This document shows, in pieces, positions 55,060 to 62,568 of a stretch of 64,000 nt of DNA (its first letter is position 1; each line of letters begins with the position of its first letter). Origin of the DNA: Actinoallomurus liliacearum (GTDB lineage Bacteria; Actinomycetota; Actinomycetes; Streptosporangiales; Streptosporangiaceae); assembly GCF_039542035.1 (NCBI RefSeq), contig NZ_BAABHJ010000006.1, forward strand, positions 1 to 64,000, given 5' to 3'. The notes under the pieces are model-generated. The model made no database searches. It had not been told where the DNA came from and saw only the letters and a list, made by a program, of their open reading frames with translations. Both the position numbers and the translations under genes were made by a program.

Positions 55060-55689
55060 GTGACTGAGCGCAGCGAGCGAATCGTGAGCACTGCCCCGGA
55101 GCGCCGCCGCGTCGGGATCATGGGCGGCACGTTCGACCCCATCCACCACGGTCACCTGGTGGCCGCGAGCGAGGTCGCCCATCTGTTCCGGCTGGACGAG
55201 GTCATTTTCGTGCCGACCGGCCAGCCGTGGATGAAGGAGGGCCGCAAGACCTCGGCCGCGGAGGACCGTTATCTGATGACGGTCATCGCGACCGCCTCGA
55301 ACCCGCGCTTCTCGGTCAGCCGTGTCGACATCGAGCGACCCGGGCTCACCTACACCATCGACACGCTGCGGGAGATGCGCGAAATATACGGGCCGGACGT
55401 TGAGTTGTACTTCATCACGGGCGCCGACGCACTGGCCCAGATGTTGACGTGGCGTGACACGGATGAGCTGTTCAGGCTCGCGCATTTCATAGGGTGTACC
55501 CGTCCCGGCCACCACCTCGCCGATCCCGGCCTTCCCAGGGGCGGTGTCAGCCTGGTCGAGGTGCCCGCACTGGCGATCTCCTCGACCGAGTGCCGCGAGC
55601 GGGTACGAGCCGGAGAACCGGTCTGGTACCTCGTCCCAGACGGAATCGTGCAGTACATAAACAAACGGGGGCTTTATCGTGACGGTTGA
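55060..55689 (+). CDS. nadD: nicotinate-nucleotide adenylyltransferase
   Basis: A 209-aa protein that converts NaMN to NaAD in NAD synthesis. The nucleotidyltransferase motif is RVGIMGGTFDPIHHGHLVAAS (HxGH), followed by IFVPTGQPWMK, FITGADALAQM and the C-terminal ISSTECRERV (ISSTxIR-like). The GTG 55060 start lies in the third copy of the 68-bp repeat; GTG 55084 (VSTAPERRR) is possible. rsfS and a histidine phosphatase follow, as in other actinobacteria, whereas proA is displaced by the accessory block. Confidence 0.95.
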   Translation: MTERSERIVSTAPERRRVGIMGGTFDPIHHGHLVAASEVAHLFRLDEVIFVPTGQPWMKEGRKTSAAEDRYLMTVIATASNPRFSVSRVDIERPGLTYTIDTLREMREIYGPDVELYFITGADALAQMLTWRDTDELFRLAHFIGCTRPGHHLADPGLPRGGVSLVEVPALAISSTECRERVRAGEPVWYLVPDGIVQYINKRGLYRDG

Positions 55690-55724
55690 CGGTAACGCCC
55701 CACGAGGAGGAAAACGACCACACC

Positions 55725-56132
55725 GTGACCGCATCCGAGAGGGCCAACCAGCTGGTCCAGATCGCCGCCGAGGCCGCGGCCGAGAAGCTGGCTGACAACA
55801 TCATCGCCTACGACGTGAGCGACCAGCTCGTCATCACGGACGCGTTCGTCCTGTGTTCGGCGGCCAACGACCGCCAGGTGCGCTCCATCGTCGACGAGAT
55901 CGAGAAGAGGCTGCGCGAGGACGCCGGCGCCAAGCCCATCCGCCGCGAGGGGGAGCGCGAAGGGCGCTGGGTGCTCCTTGACTACGCCGACATCATCGTG
56001 CACGTCCAGCACGAGGAGGACCGCGTCTACTACGCGCTCGAGCGCCTGTGGAAGGACTGCCCCCCGGTGCCGCTGCCCGAGGACATCAACGCCCATTCGG
56101 AGCAGCGCGTACGGGCCGGTGACGGTAAGTGA
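55725..56132 (+). CDS. rsfS: ribosomal silencing factor RsfS
   Basis: About 135 aa. DUF143 hallmarks: KLADNIIAYDVSDQLVITDAFVLCSAANDRQVRSIVDEI and LLDYADIIVHVQHEEDRVYYALERLWKD. It binds bL14 and blocks subunit joining under starvation. GTG 55725 is chosen; AGGAGGAAAACG lies 14 nt upstream. The stop overlaps the next gene (GTGA). Confidence 0.95.
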   Translation: MTASERANQLVQIAAEAAAEKLADNIIAYDVSDQLVITDAFVLCSAANDRQVRSIVDEIEKRLREDAGAKPIRREGEREGRWVLLDYADIIVHVQHEEDRVYYALERLWKDCPPVPLPEDINAHSEQRVRAGDGK

Positions 56133-56767
56133 CCGAGGTGCGCAAGATCGTGCTGTGGCGGCACGGTCAGACGACCTGGAACGTCGAACGCCGTTTCCAG
56201 GGGTCCACCGACATCCCGCTCGACGACACGGGACGCGAACAGGCCGACCGGGCGGCGCGGCTCCTCGCCGCGCTCCGCCCGACCGCCATCATCTCCTCCC
56301 CGCTGCAGCGCGCCGCCGACACGGCCCAGGCGCTCAGCGCGGTCACCGGCCTGCCCGTCACCTCCGACCGCGACCTCATCGAACGCGGCGGAGGGGCCTG
56401 GGAGGGCCTGACCAACGCCGAGATCCGGGCGAAATACCCCACCGAGCACGCTCTCTGGCAGCCGCCCGGCGGCGAGACCACCGAGCAGGTGTCCAAGCGG
56501 GTCACGGCCGCCTTCGAGCGGGGCCTGTCCGGAGTCCCGGCGGGCGGCCTGCTCGTCGTCGCCTCCCACGGCGCCGCACTGCGGCTCGGCATGCTCCGCT
56601 GGCTCGGCTTCCCCGAGGAGCTCTGGGGTCGGTTCGGCGGCCTGTCCAACTGCTGCTGGTCCGTGCTCGAAGAGGGCCGCAGCGGCTGGCGCCTCGCCGA
56701 GCACAACGCCGGCACTTTGCCGGAACCCGTGCTCAGCGACGACCGTGCCGCCGAGGGCGATTCCTGA
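56129..56767 (+). CDS. histidine phosphatase family protein
   Basis: A 212-aa phosphoglycerate-mutase-fold phosphatase. The catalytic motif is VLWRHGQTTWNVERRFQG (RHG), with a second arginine in ISSPLQRAADTAQALS, an acidic ERGGGAWEGL and the second catalytic His in VVASHGAALRLG. In mycobacteria the gene at this position (after nadD-rsfS) encodes glucosyl-3-phosphoglycerate phosphatase; whether that holds here is unknown. Start codon overlaps rsfS stop, implying coupling. Confidence 0.92.
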   Translation: MTEVRKIVLWRHGQTTWNVERRFQGSTDIPLDDTGREQADRAARLLAALRPTAIISSPLQRAADTAQALSAVTGLPVTSDRDLIERGGGAWEGLTNAEIRAKYPTEHALWQPPGGETTEQVSKRVTAAFERGLSGVPAGGLLVVASHGAALRLGMLRWLGFPEELWGRFGGLSNCCWSVLEEGRSGWRLAEHNAGTLPEPVLSDDRAAEGDS

Positions 56768-56885
56768 GGTCGCAGCAGGCGTTCCACCAGGTCAGGACCG
56801 TGCCGGGCATTCGATTACAGGTCTGGTCGCGGATTCCTATAGACTGGCGCAGCACCGAGAAGGGGAAACCCCGATCGGAAAGCGC

Positions 56886-56958
56886 GGGGCTATGGCGCAG
56901 TTGGTAGCGCGCCTCCATGGCATGGAGGAGGTCTGGGGTTCGAATCCCCATAGCTCCA
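56886..56958 (+). tRNA. tRNA-Ala (GGC anticodon)
   Basis: 73 nt. Acceptor arms GGGGCTA/TAGCTCC with discriminator A, D-arm GCGC-AGTTGGTA-GCGC, anticodon stem CCTCC/GGAGG with loop ATGGCAT (anticodon GGC at 56919-56921), and T-arm GGGGTTCGAATCCCC. CCA is not encoded. A hairpin terminator follows. Confidence 0.95.
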
Positions 56959-56966
56959 CTCGGGCC

Positions 56967-57025
56967 GAGGGCCGGTGTGGTCGGAAGTAATTGCTTCCTC
57001 CCCGCCGGCCCTCGTCATTTCTTTC
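56967..57025 (+). terminator. terminator after tRNA-Ala
   Basis: Outer arms GAGGGCCGG (56967-56975) / CCGGCCCTC (57005-57013) and an inner GGAAG-TAATTG-CTTCC hairpin, followed by a T-rich tail (TCATTTCTTTC). A related sequence recurs at 62206-62270. Confidence 0.85.
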
Positions 57026-57177
57026 GGGGGGCGACCCCCCGAGCCCCCCGGGTGGGGGCTTTGCCCCCACGCCCCCAGTCGGTGGTCGTTCGGCGACCGC
57101 TGATGTCGGCCGTCGGGCATGGCGTTTCGCGTGATGACTGGTGATCGGTGCGTATAGGGCGCGGCGGACGCCAGTGA
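57026..57177. repeat. GC-rich inverted repeats, and palindromic repeat copy H (57130-57184)
   Basis: 57035-57085 contains GCCCCCGGG-type inverted repeats (GCCCCCCGGGTGGGGGC; CTTTGCCCCCACGCCCCC). From 57130, GCGTGATGACTGGTGATCGG...GACGCCAGTGATCACCAG is a palindrome whose arms differ from the TGATCCCTGG family but share its core layout and its location at a gene 3' end. Confidence 0.55.
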
Positions 57178-57615
57178 TCACCAGCCGTGGAGGGTGAGGG
57201 GCGTGCCGGTGAGGTAGGCGTTGATGCCGGCGGCCGGGTAGGCGATGGTGTTGGGCGGCAGTACGGCCGGGTCGCACCACAGGAGCCTGCCGCATTTGTG
57301 GGGTTCGGCGTTGTACGGCTCGCCCTCCCACCGGACGGTGGTGAAGAACATGCCGACCCGGGCGAGGTCGGGGCGTTGGCGGTGGTGGACGACGGTGGCC
57401 AGCCGGAGGTCCGCCGGGTCGATCCGGACGCCGATCTCTTCGCGGGCTTCGCGGACGGCGCCTTCGGTGACGGGCTCACCTTCGTCGAGGTGGCCGCTGG
57501 GCAGGTGGAGCATGCCGTCGCAGTAGCCGGTGCCCTGGCGTTCCAAGAGGAGGATCTCTTCGCCGCGTTCGAGGATGACGTGGACGTCGATGATCGACCG
57601 GTACCGCTCTGGCAC
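57178..57615 (-). CDS. NUDIX hydrolase
   Basis: A 145-aa protein. The Nudix box is GHLDEGEPVTEGAVREAREEIGV (G-x5-E-x7-REUxEExGU) at residues about 41-63; it starts PERYRSIIDVHVILERGEEIL. It hydrolyses nucleoside diphosphates linked to another moiety; the specific substrate cannot be assigned. Convergent to the tRNA locus with palindrome H at its 3' end. Confidence 0.92.
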   Translation of the reverse strand: MPERYRSIIDVHVILERGEEILLLERQGTGYCDGMLHLPSGHLDEGEPVTEGAVREAREEIGVRIDPADLRLATVVHHRQRPDLARVGMFFTTVRWEGEPYNAEPHKCGRLLWCDPAVLPPNTIAYPAAGINAYLTGTPLTLHGW

Positions 57616-57715
57616 GCGTCCTCCCGAGGAGTTGGGTCGCGATCATTTCGGGGCGTTGACAGGTCGGGGTCTCCACAGATCCGCGTGCGTCGCGTATCGT
57701 GCGAATGAATCGAAT

Positions 57716-57726
57716 GGAAACTTTCC
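57716..57726. promoter_or_regulatory. GGAAA-C-TTTCC operator candidate upstream of the chitinase
   Basis: 11-bp perfect palindrome (extended ATGGAAACTTTCCTAA), about 83 bp before the chitinase ATG, with TTGACA at about 57655. Short symmetric GGAAA/TTTCC boxes near extracellular glycosidase genes suggest a sugar-responsive regulator, but no factor is assigned. Confidence 0.5.
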
Positions 57727-57808
57727 TAAAAGATCGATGAGCTTCCCACCCGGTCCCCGCCGGGACGACGGCCGAGAGCCGTACGTCAACCCCCGAAGGA
57801 GAAGCGAC

Positions 57809-59041
57809 ATGCGATGGAAGACGACCATGCCCGGCCGCAGGCGCGGGCTCGTCGCCGCGATCGCCGCGGTGGCGGCGGCGCTCGGGACGGCCACGGCCGT
57901 CGCCGGAGTCGGCACCGCGGCCACGACCCCGGCGGCGCTCGGCGGCAACTGGTACGGCGCCGCGCCGTACGTGATGCCGTTCGACAACGACCCGCCGGAC
58001 CTGGGCCCGGTGATGAGCGCGACAGGGCAGAAGACCTTCCAGCTCGCCTTCATCCTCGCGCCGAGCGGCGGAGGCTGCCGGCCGACCTGGGACGGCACCC
58101 AGGACGTCTCCTCCGACACCCAGGCCGCATCGGTCATCGCCGGTATCCGCGCGGCCGGCGGCGACGTGACGGTGTCGGCCGGCGGCTACAACGGCACCAA
58201 GCTCGGCCAGGCCTGCGGCGATCCGTCGTCGACCGCCGCCGCGTACCAGCAGGTGATCAGCAAGTACGCGCTCAAGGCGATCGACCTCGACCTTGAGGAA
58301 CCGGAGTACGAGAACTCGGCGGCGATCCACAACGAGATCGGCGCGGCGAAGATCCTGCAGCAGAACAATCCCGGCCTCTACGTCTCGATCACGACGGCCG
58401 GCACGACCGGCGGCGAGGGCACGGGCTGGTTCGGCAAGCAGCTCCTGGCCGAGGCGAAGAGCCAGGGGTTCACCCCCGCCAATTACGCGATCATGCCGTT
58501 CGACGGAGGCTTCGGCGGGTCCGCGGCGCAGATCAGCGCGCTGGAGGGCTTCCACACCACGCTGATGAGCACCTTCGGCTGGGACGCCACCACCGCGTAC
58601 GCGCACGAGGGCGTGTCGATGATGAACGGCCGGTCCGACAGCGGCGAGATCTTCACCCAGTCCGACTTCCAGTCCGTGCTCGACTACGTCACCTCGCACA
58701 AGCTGTCGCGGTACACCTTCTGGTCGGTCAACAGGGACCGGCAGTGCAGCCCGCCGGACAACAACGGGCGCACCTCGGGAACCTGCTCCAGCGTGGCGCA
58801 GGCGGCCTGGGACTTCACTCGCTACACGGCGAAGTTCGGCGCCTCGCCGACGGTGCCCATCCCGACGCCGACCCCGCCGGCGCCCGGCTCCTGCTCGGCG
58901 CCGGCCTGGAGCGCGTCGGCGGTCTACACGGGCGGGAACCTGGTCACGTACGCGTCGCACACGTGGCAGGCCCGGTGGTGGACCCAGGGGGAGACTCCCG
59001 GAAAGGCCGACGTGTGGGCCGACCAGGGTCCGTGCGGCTGA
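57809..59041 (+). CDS. secreted GH18 chitinase with C-terminal CBM5/12
   Basis: A 410-aa protein. Signal peptide at residues about 1-36 with an Arg-rich n-region (RRRGLVAAIAAVAAALGTAT). The GH18 barrel has the active-site motif DLDLE (KAIDLDLEEPEY, the Glu being the acid/base) around residue 160, YVSITTAG and YAIMPFDGGFGG. A Pro/Thr linker (PTVPIPTPTPPAPG) leads to a carbohydrate-binding domain CSAPAWSASAVYTGGNLVTY...ARWWTQGETPGK (AKWWTQ motif, type CBM5/12). Secreted chitin degradation is the likely role. ATG supported by GAAGGAGAAGCG. Confidence 0.93.
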   Translation: MRWKTTMPGRRRGLVAAIAAVAAALGTATAVAGVGTAATTPAALGGNWYGAAPYVMPFDNDPPDLGPVMSATGQKTFQLAFILAPSGGGCRPTWDGTQDVSSDTQAASVIAGIRAAGGDVTVSAGGYNGTKLGQACGDPSSTAAAYQQVISKYALKAIDLDLEEPEYENSAAIHNEIGAAKILQQNNPGLYVSITTAGTTGGEGTGWFGKQLLAEAKSQGFTPANYAIMPFDGGFGGSAAQISALEGFHTTLMSTFGWDATTAYAHEGVSMMNGRSDSGEIFTQSDFQSVLDYVTSHKLSRYTFWSVNRDRQCSPPDNNGRTSGTCSSVAQAAWDFTRYTAKFGASPTVPIPTPTPPAPGSCSAPAWSASAVYTGGNLVTYASHTWQARWWTQGETPGKADVWADQGPCG

Positions 59042-59189
59042 CCCCGCCAAATGACAAGTTCCAGAAATCTGAAGCCTCTTCGGGGGAGAGCCCGAGTACG
59101 GGAGGGGGCCACCACCGCCGAGCGGCATCCTTCCCCCAGGGGCAGAAAACCACTCGGCTAACAGCCCGGACGGCGCCTAGCCTGCCGCC

Positions 59190-59846
59190 ATGAACACGGG
59201 CAGTGGAAGTGACCTGGTCCGAGCCGGCTACAACGCCCTGTCCCACCACTACCGCGGCGAGGACGATCCAACGGAACAGTACGACGCCTGGCTGGCCGAC
59301 CTGCGAACTCGTCTCCCCGACCCCGCAGACGTCCTCGACATCGGATGTGGATGCGGTATCCCGGTCGCCCGATTCCTCAGCACAGCCGGGCACCGTGTGA
59401 CCGGCGTGGACGTCAGCGATGTTCAAATTGAGCGTGCCCGTCGCCTCGTTCCGGACGCCACTTTCATCCGAGCGGACGCCACACGGCTACGTTTCCCGAA
59501 CGGTTCCTTCGACGCCGTGGTCTGTCTCTACGCCCTCATCCACATGCCGCTCGACCAACAACCCGGCCTTCTCCGGCGCATCGCTCAATGGCTACGCCCC
59601 GGCGGATGGCTTCTGGCGACCGTCGGCCAAGACGCCTGGACCGGCACCGAGGACAACTGGCTCGGCGGCCCCGCCACCATGTGGTGGAGCCAGGCCGACG
59701 CGGGCACCTACCGGTCATGGATCCAGCAGACCGGCCTACAGATCACCGCGCAGGACCTCGTCGCCGAAGGTGACAGCGGCCACGCGCTCTTCTGGGCACG
59801 CCGACCCTCCGGTTCCACCGAACCCAAGGGTCGGAATCGCCCATAG
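59190..59846 (+). CDS. class I SAM-dependent methyltransferase
   Basis: A 218-aa protein. Motif I VLDIGCGCGIPVARFL (residues about 50-65), acidic VTGVDVSDVQIERA, motif II NGSFDAVVCLYALIHMP and motif III LLRRIAQWLRPGGWLLATVG. A small-molecule methyltransferase fold; the substrate is unknown. ATG 59190. Stands alone between the chitinase and the permease genes. Confidence 0.9.
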   Translation: MNTGSGSDLVRAGYNALSHHYRGEDDPTEQYDAWLADLRTRLPDPADVLDIGCGCGIPVARFLSTAGHRVTGVDVSDVQIERARRLVPDATFIRADATRLRFPNGSFDAVVCLYALIHMPLDQQPGLLRRIAQWLRPGGWLLATVGQDAWTGTEDNWLGGPATMWWSQADAGTYRSWIQQTGLQITAQDLVAEGDSGHALFWARRPSGSTEPKGRNRP

Positions 59847-60273
59847 AGCCGGAAGATCCATGGGTTCATCGGCCGTCCGTGGCAGCGGGCGGTGCCCGGC
59901 GGCTCGTCCGCTCCCTGGCCGAGCTTGTCGGTCAACTCACCATGAACTGTGACGAGTTCGCCTCTCTCTCTGGGCCCGGCTCGCCGTCGGAGGCGGCACT
60001 GCGGCTCCTGGGCAGCGCGACCGCTCCGGTGGCACAGCGAGCCACGGCCACGGCTCCCCTCTGATCCGCGTGATGACCGGTGATCGGTGCGGGGAGGAGG
60101 CCGCGGCCGTCGGTCATCACCCGCCGTGAGGCCGCCTGGCACAACGTAAGAAACGGCATCGTCATGGTGACAAGATGACGGTTCCGTTCGCTTTCGTGGT
60201 GGCCAGAGGATTGGCGACATCGTCGGCGGTGGCCGGGGGCGCCGCTCAGTGCCATTTCCTAAGGTGGTCGCCA
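59847..60273. other. intergenic region with palindromic repeat copy I
   Basis: 427 bp without a supported gene. 60069-60128 (GCGTGATGACCGGTGATCGG... to ...CGGTCATCAC) is a palindrome whose left part matches copy H at 57130. A 62-codon plus-strand reading at 59879 lacks a Shine-Dalgarno sequence and homology I recognise. AAGGTGG before the permease start is its ribosome-binding site. Confidence 0.5.
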
Positions 60274-61722
60274 GTGAGTGAAACGTCTCCGGAACCGGAA
60301 GACCGGACGACCCTTCAACGCAACGCGGTCGGCCTTCTCGGCGCGGTCATCATGTCCGCCGCCCTGATGGGGCCCGCGGTGTCCGTCTACTTCAATCCCC
60401 AGCTCGTCGCGGGCTTCGCCGGCGCGGCCACCCCGCTGGTCATGGTGATCTCCATGATCGGCGTGCTGATCACGGCGAGCGGCATCATGCAGATGGCCCG
60501 CGAGCTGCCGAGCGCGGGCGCCTTCTACACCTACGTCTCCCGAGGGATCGGCGCGCGCAGCGGTTTCGTCACCGGCGGGCTGATGTTCGTGGCGTACGCC
60601 CTGCTGGTTCCGGCGGAGTTGGCGCTGATCGGCGTCTTCACCCATGACCTGCTGGCGTCTTACGGCATCCACGTGCACTGGGCACTGGTCTCCCTGGCCT
60701 TCACGGTGCTGATGCTGGTGCTCTCGCTGCGCGGCATCCGTGGCTCGCTGCGAACGGCGCTGACCCTCTTCAGCGCCGAGGTCCTGGTGATCACGGTGTT
60801 GAGCGTCATCGTGCTGGCGAAAGGGGGCGCGCACGGGCTGTCGCTCGCGCCGCTGAATCCGGCGTCGTCGCCGAGGGGCCCGTCCGGTCTGGCGCTCGGC
60901 ATGGTCTACGGCGTGCTGTCGTTCGTGGGCTTCGAGGCGGCCACCACCCTGGGTGAGGAGGTCCGCGAACCCAGGCGCAACGTTCCGTGGGGCATCGCGC
61001 TGTCGACGCTGTTCGTCGGGGTGATCTACCTCTTCTGCACCTACAGCGAGATGATCGGCTTCGGTACCGGGAGCGCGGGCAGGCTCGCGGCCGACCAGGC
61101 GCCGTTCAACACCCTCGCCGCCACGTACGCGCCGTGGATGAAGCTCCTCGTCGGGCTGGCCGGGATCTCGAGCATCTTCGCGGTGATCATGAATTCGAAC
61201 AACGGCATCGTCCGGATCATCTTCGCGATGGGCCGGGAGGGCATGTTGCCCCGGGGGCTCGCCCACGTCGACCCCAAGCACCGCTCGCCGAGCAGGGCGA
61301 TCTGGACGGTGGCGGTGTTTGCGACGTTCGTCACGTTCGTCGTTGGTTTCGCGACCGGCCCGTTCAACGCCTACGCCTACCTGGGCGCGCTGCTCACGTT
61401 GGCCATCGTGCCGGTGTACATGCTGACCAACATCGCGTGCGTGCGGTTCTTCCTGCGGGAACGGCGGGAGACCTTCAGCGTGGTACGGCACGTGGTGCTG
61501 CCGGTGCTCGGCATCCTGCTCATGCTCATTCCGATCTACGGCTCGGTATGGCCGATCCCCAAGGCGCCGTACAACCTCTTCCCGTACGTCATCGTCGCCT
61601 TCATCGTGGCCACCGCGCTGGTCGCGGTGTGGCTGGGCCGCGCTCGTCCGGAGCGTCTCACCCGGGCCGGGGCCGTTCTGGCGACCGGTGACACGGACGC
61701 GCCGGAGGCCGTCGCATCGTGA
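60274..61722 (+). CDS. APC family amino acid permease
   Basis: About 482 aa, twelve helices. The APC signatures include LQRNAVGLLGAVIMSAALMG, FNPQLVAGFAGAATPLVMVI, ARELPSAGAFYTYVSRGIG (helix 2-3, consensus PxxGxxYxYV), GMVYGVLSFVGFEAATTLGEE and the cytosolic end RARPERLTRAG. GTG 60274 (Shine-Dalgarno AAGGTGG) is chosen over the ATG at 60175. Uptake or exchange of an amino acid or amine; substrate unknown. Translationally coupled to the GlcG-like gene. Confidence 0.88.
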   Translation: MSETSPEPEDRTTLQRNAVGLLGAVIMSAALMGPAVSVYFNPQLVAGFAGAATPLVMVISMIGVLITASGIMQMARELPSAGAFYTYVSRGIGARSGFVTGGLMFVAYALLVPAELALIGVFTHDLLASYGIHVHWALVSLAFTVLMLVLSLRGIRGSLRTALTLFSAEVLVITVLSVIVLAKGGAHGLSLAPLNPASSPRGPSGLALGMVYGVLSFVGFEAATTLGEEVREPRRNVPWGIALSTLFVGVIYLFCTYSEMIGFGTGSAGRLAADQAPFNTLAATYAPWMKLLVGLAGISSIFAVIMNSNNGIVRIIFAMGREGMLPRGLAHVDPKHRSPSRAIWTVAVFATFVTFVVGFATGPFNAYAYLGALLTLAIVPVYMLTNIACVRFFLRERRETFSVVRHVVLPVLGILLMLIPIYGSVWPIPKAPYNLFPYVIVAFIVATALVAVWLGRARPERLTRAGAVLATGDTDAPEAVAS

Positions 61723-62162
61723 GCACGGCGGCATCCATCACCCTGACGACGGCGCTGCGGATCTGCGAGGCGGCAGTGGTGGAGGCGGAGAGGGCCGGAG
61801 CGCTGGTCTCGGTGGCCGTGGTGGACGCGGGCGGCCATCTGGTGGCGTTCATGAGGATGGACGGCGCCGAGATCGCCGGCCCGGTGCTCGCGCCCGACAA
61901 GGCCTACACGGCGGTCGCCAACCGGATCGCGACGCACGAACTCGCCGAGCAGGCCGCCCCCGGAGGACCGCTGTTCGGCCTGCACGCCCACGCGTCCGGA
62001 CGGTTCGTGATCTTCGGTGGCGGAGTCCCTCTCCGGCTGGGCGACGGCGTCATCGGTGCGGTCGGGGTCAGCGGCGGCACGGTGACCGAAGACGTGGCCT
62101 GTGCGCGCGCCGGCGAGCGGGCATGGCGTCAGGCGATCACCGCTGAGGAACGACGCTCCTGA
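61719..62162 (+). CDS. GlcG/HbpS-like heme-binding family protein
   Basis: A 147-aa protein with the GlcG/PduO_GCU domain: LRICEAAVVEAERAGALVSVAVVDAGGHLVAFMRMDGA, KAYTAVANRIATHELAEQA and GGVPLRLGDGVIGAVGVSGGTVTEDVACARAGERA. No signal peptide. The GTG start overlaps the permease stop (GTGA), so the two are co-expressed. The family includes heme-binding HbpS of Streptomyces and GlcG; its exact role here is unknown. Confidence 0.87.
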   Translation: MSTAASITLTTALRICEAAVVEAERAGALVSVAVVDAGGHLVAFMRMDGAEIAGPVLAPDKAYTAVANRIATHELAEQAAPGGPLFGLHAHASGRFVIFGGGVPLRLGDGVIGAVGVSGGTVTEDVACARAGERAWRQAITAEERRS

Positions 62163-62205
62163 AGAGCGAACTTGGCTCCGGCACGGTCGTCGGGTGACGC
62201 CGCGG

Positions 62206-62275
62206 CTCCACTCGGGCCGGGGCCGGTGGGGAGGAAGCCGGCGTTTCCTTCCCACCGGCCCTCGTCGTTTCCTTC
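62206..62275 (+). terminator. terminator after the GlcG gene, duplicate of the tRNA-Ala terminator
   Basis: Begins GCTCCACTCGGGCCG, identical to the tRNA-Ala 3' end and its flank (56953-56967). It then forms a hairpin (GGGCCGGTGGG at 62221-62231 / complement at 62252-62262) and continues TCGTCGTTTCCTTCGAAGGCGACCCCCC, related to the sequence after the tRNA terminator. Confidence 0.8.
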
Positions 62276-62303
62276 GAAGGCGACCCCCCGCGTGAAGGTT
62301 CGG

Positions 62304-62490
62304 CTACCGAGCGCGCGGGTCCGGGGCTCCGGCGGTGATGATGAGGCGTTCGGACAGGTCCCAGAGGCGGTCGGCGTTCGCGGGGTCCAGGGCGTACGGC
62401 AGGTAGGTCCCGTCGGGCGGGTCGTCGTCGGCCGTCCAGGGCCCGGCGACGGCGCAGTCGTCCAGGAGCCTCCCGCCGACGCCGTCCTAC
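62304..62490 (-). pseudogene. short-chain dehydrogenase C-terminal fragment
   Basis: Minus-strand reading DGVGGRLLDDCAVAGPWTAD continues with LPYALDPANADRLWDLSERL to a TAG. GGRYxEDC...YALDPxxAxRLWxLSxxL is the usual SDR C-terminal signature. The catalytic YxxxK half is missing; upstream lies the MFS promoter region. Confidence 0.6.
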
Positions 62491-62498
62491 CAGCGCAT

Positions 62499-62525
62499 TT
62501 GACCTCAACTGTGGTTGAGTTGGTG
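62499..62525. promoter_or_regulatory. MerR-type dyad in the MFS promoter
   Basis: CTCAAC-TGTG-GTTGAG (62504-62519) is a perfect dyad placed just behind a TTGACC -35 box (62499-62504). This is the geometry of MerR/SoxR-type operators, which sit in a long -35/-10 spacer. No merR gene is visible up to the window end. Confidence 0.55.
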
Positions 62526-62568
62526 GGCTGTTCGCCGTCTGCGTCAGAACGAGAGGAAGCGAGCAGCC

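Noticed and set aside
59879..60064. 61-aa plus-strand reading between methyltransferase and permease
   Set aside because: No ribosome-binding site or recognisable domain; a weak resemblance to an anti-sigma start (MNCDEF) is not enough.
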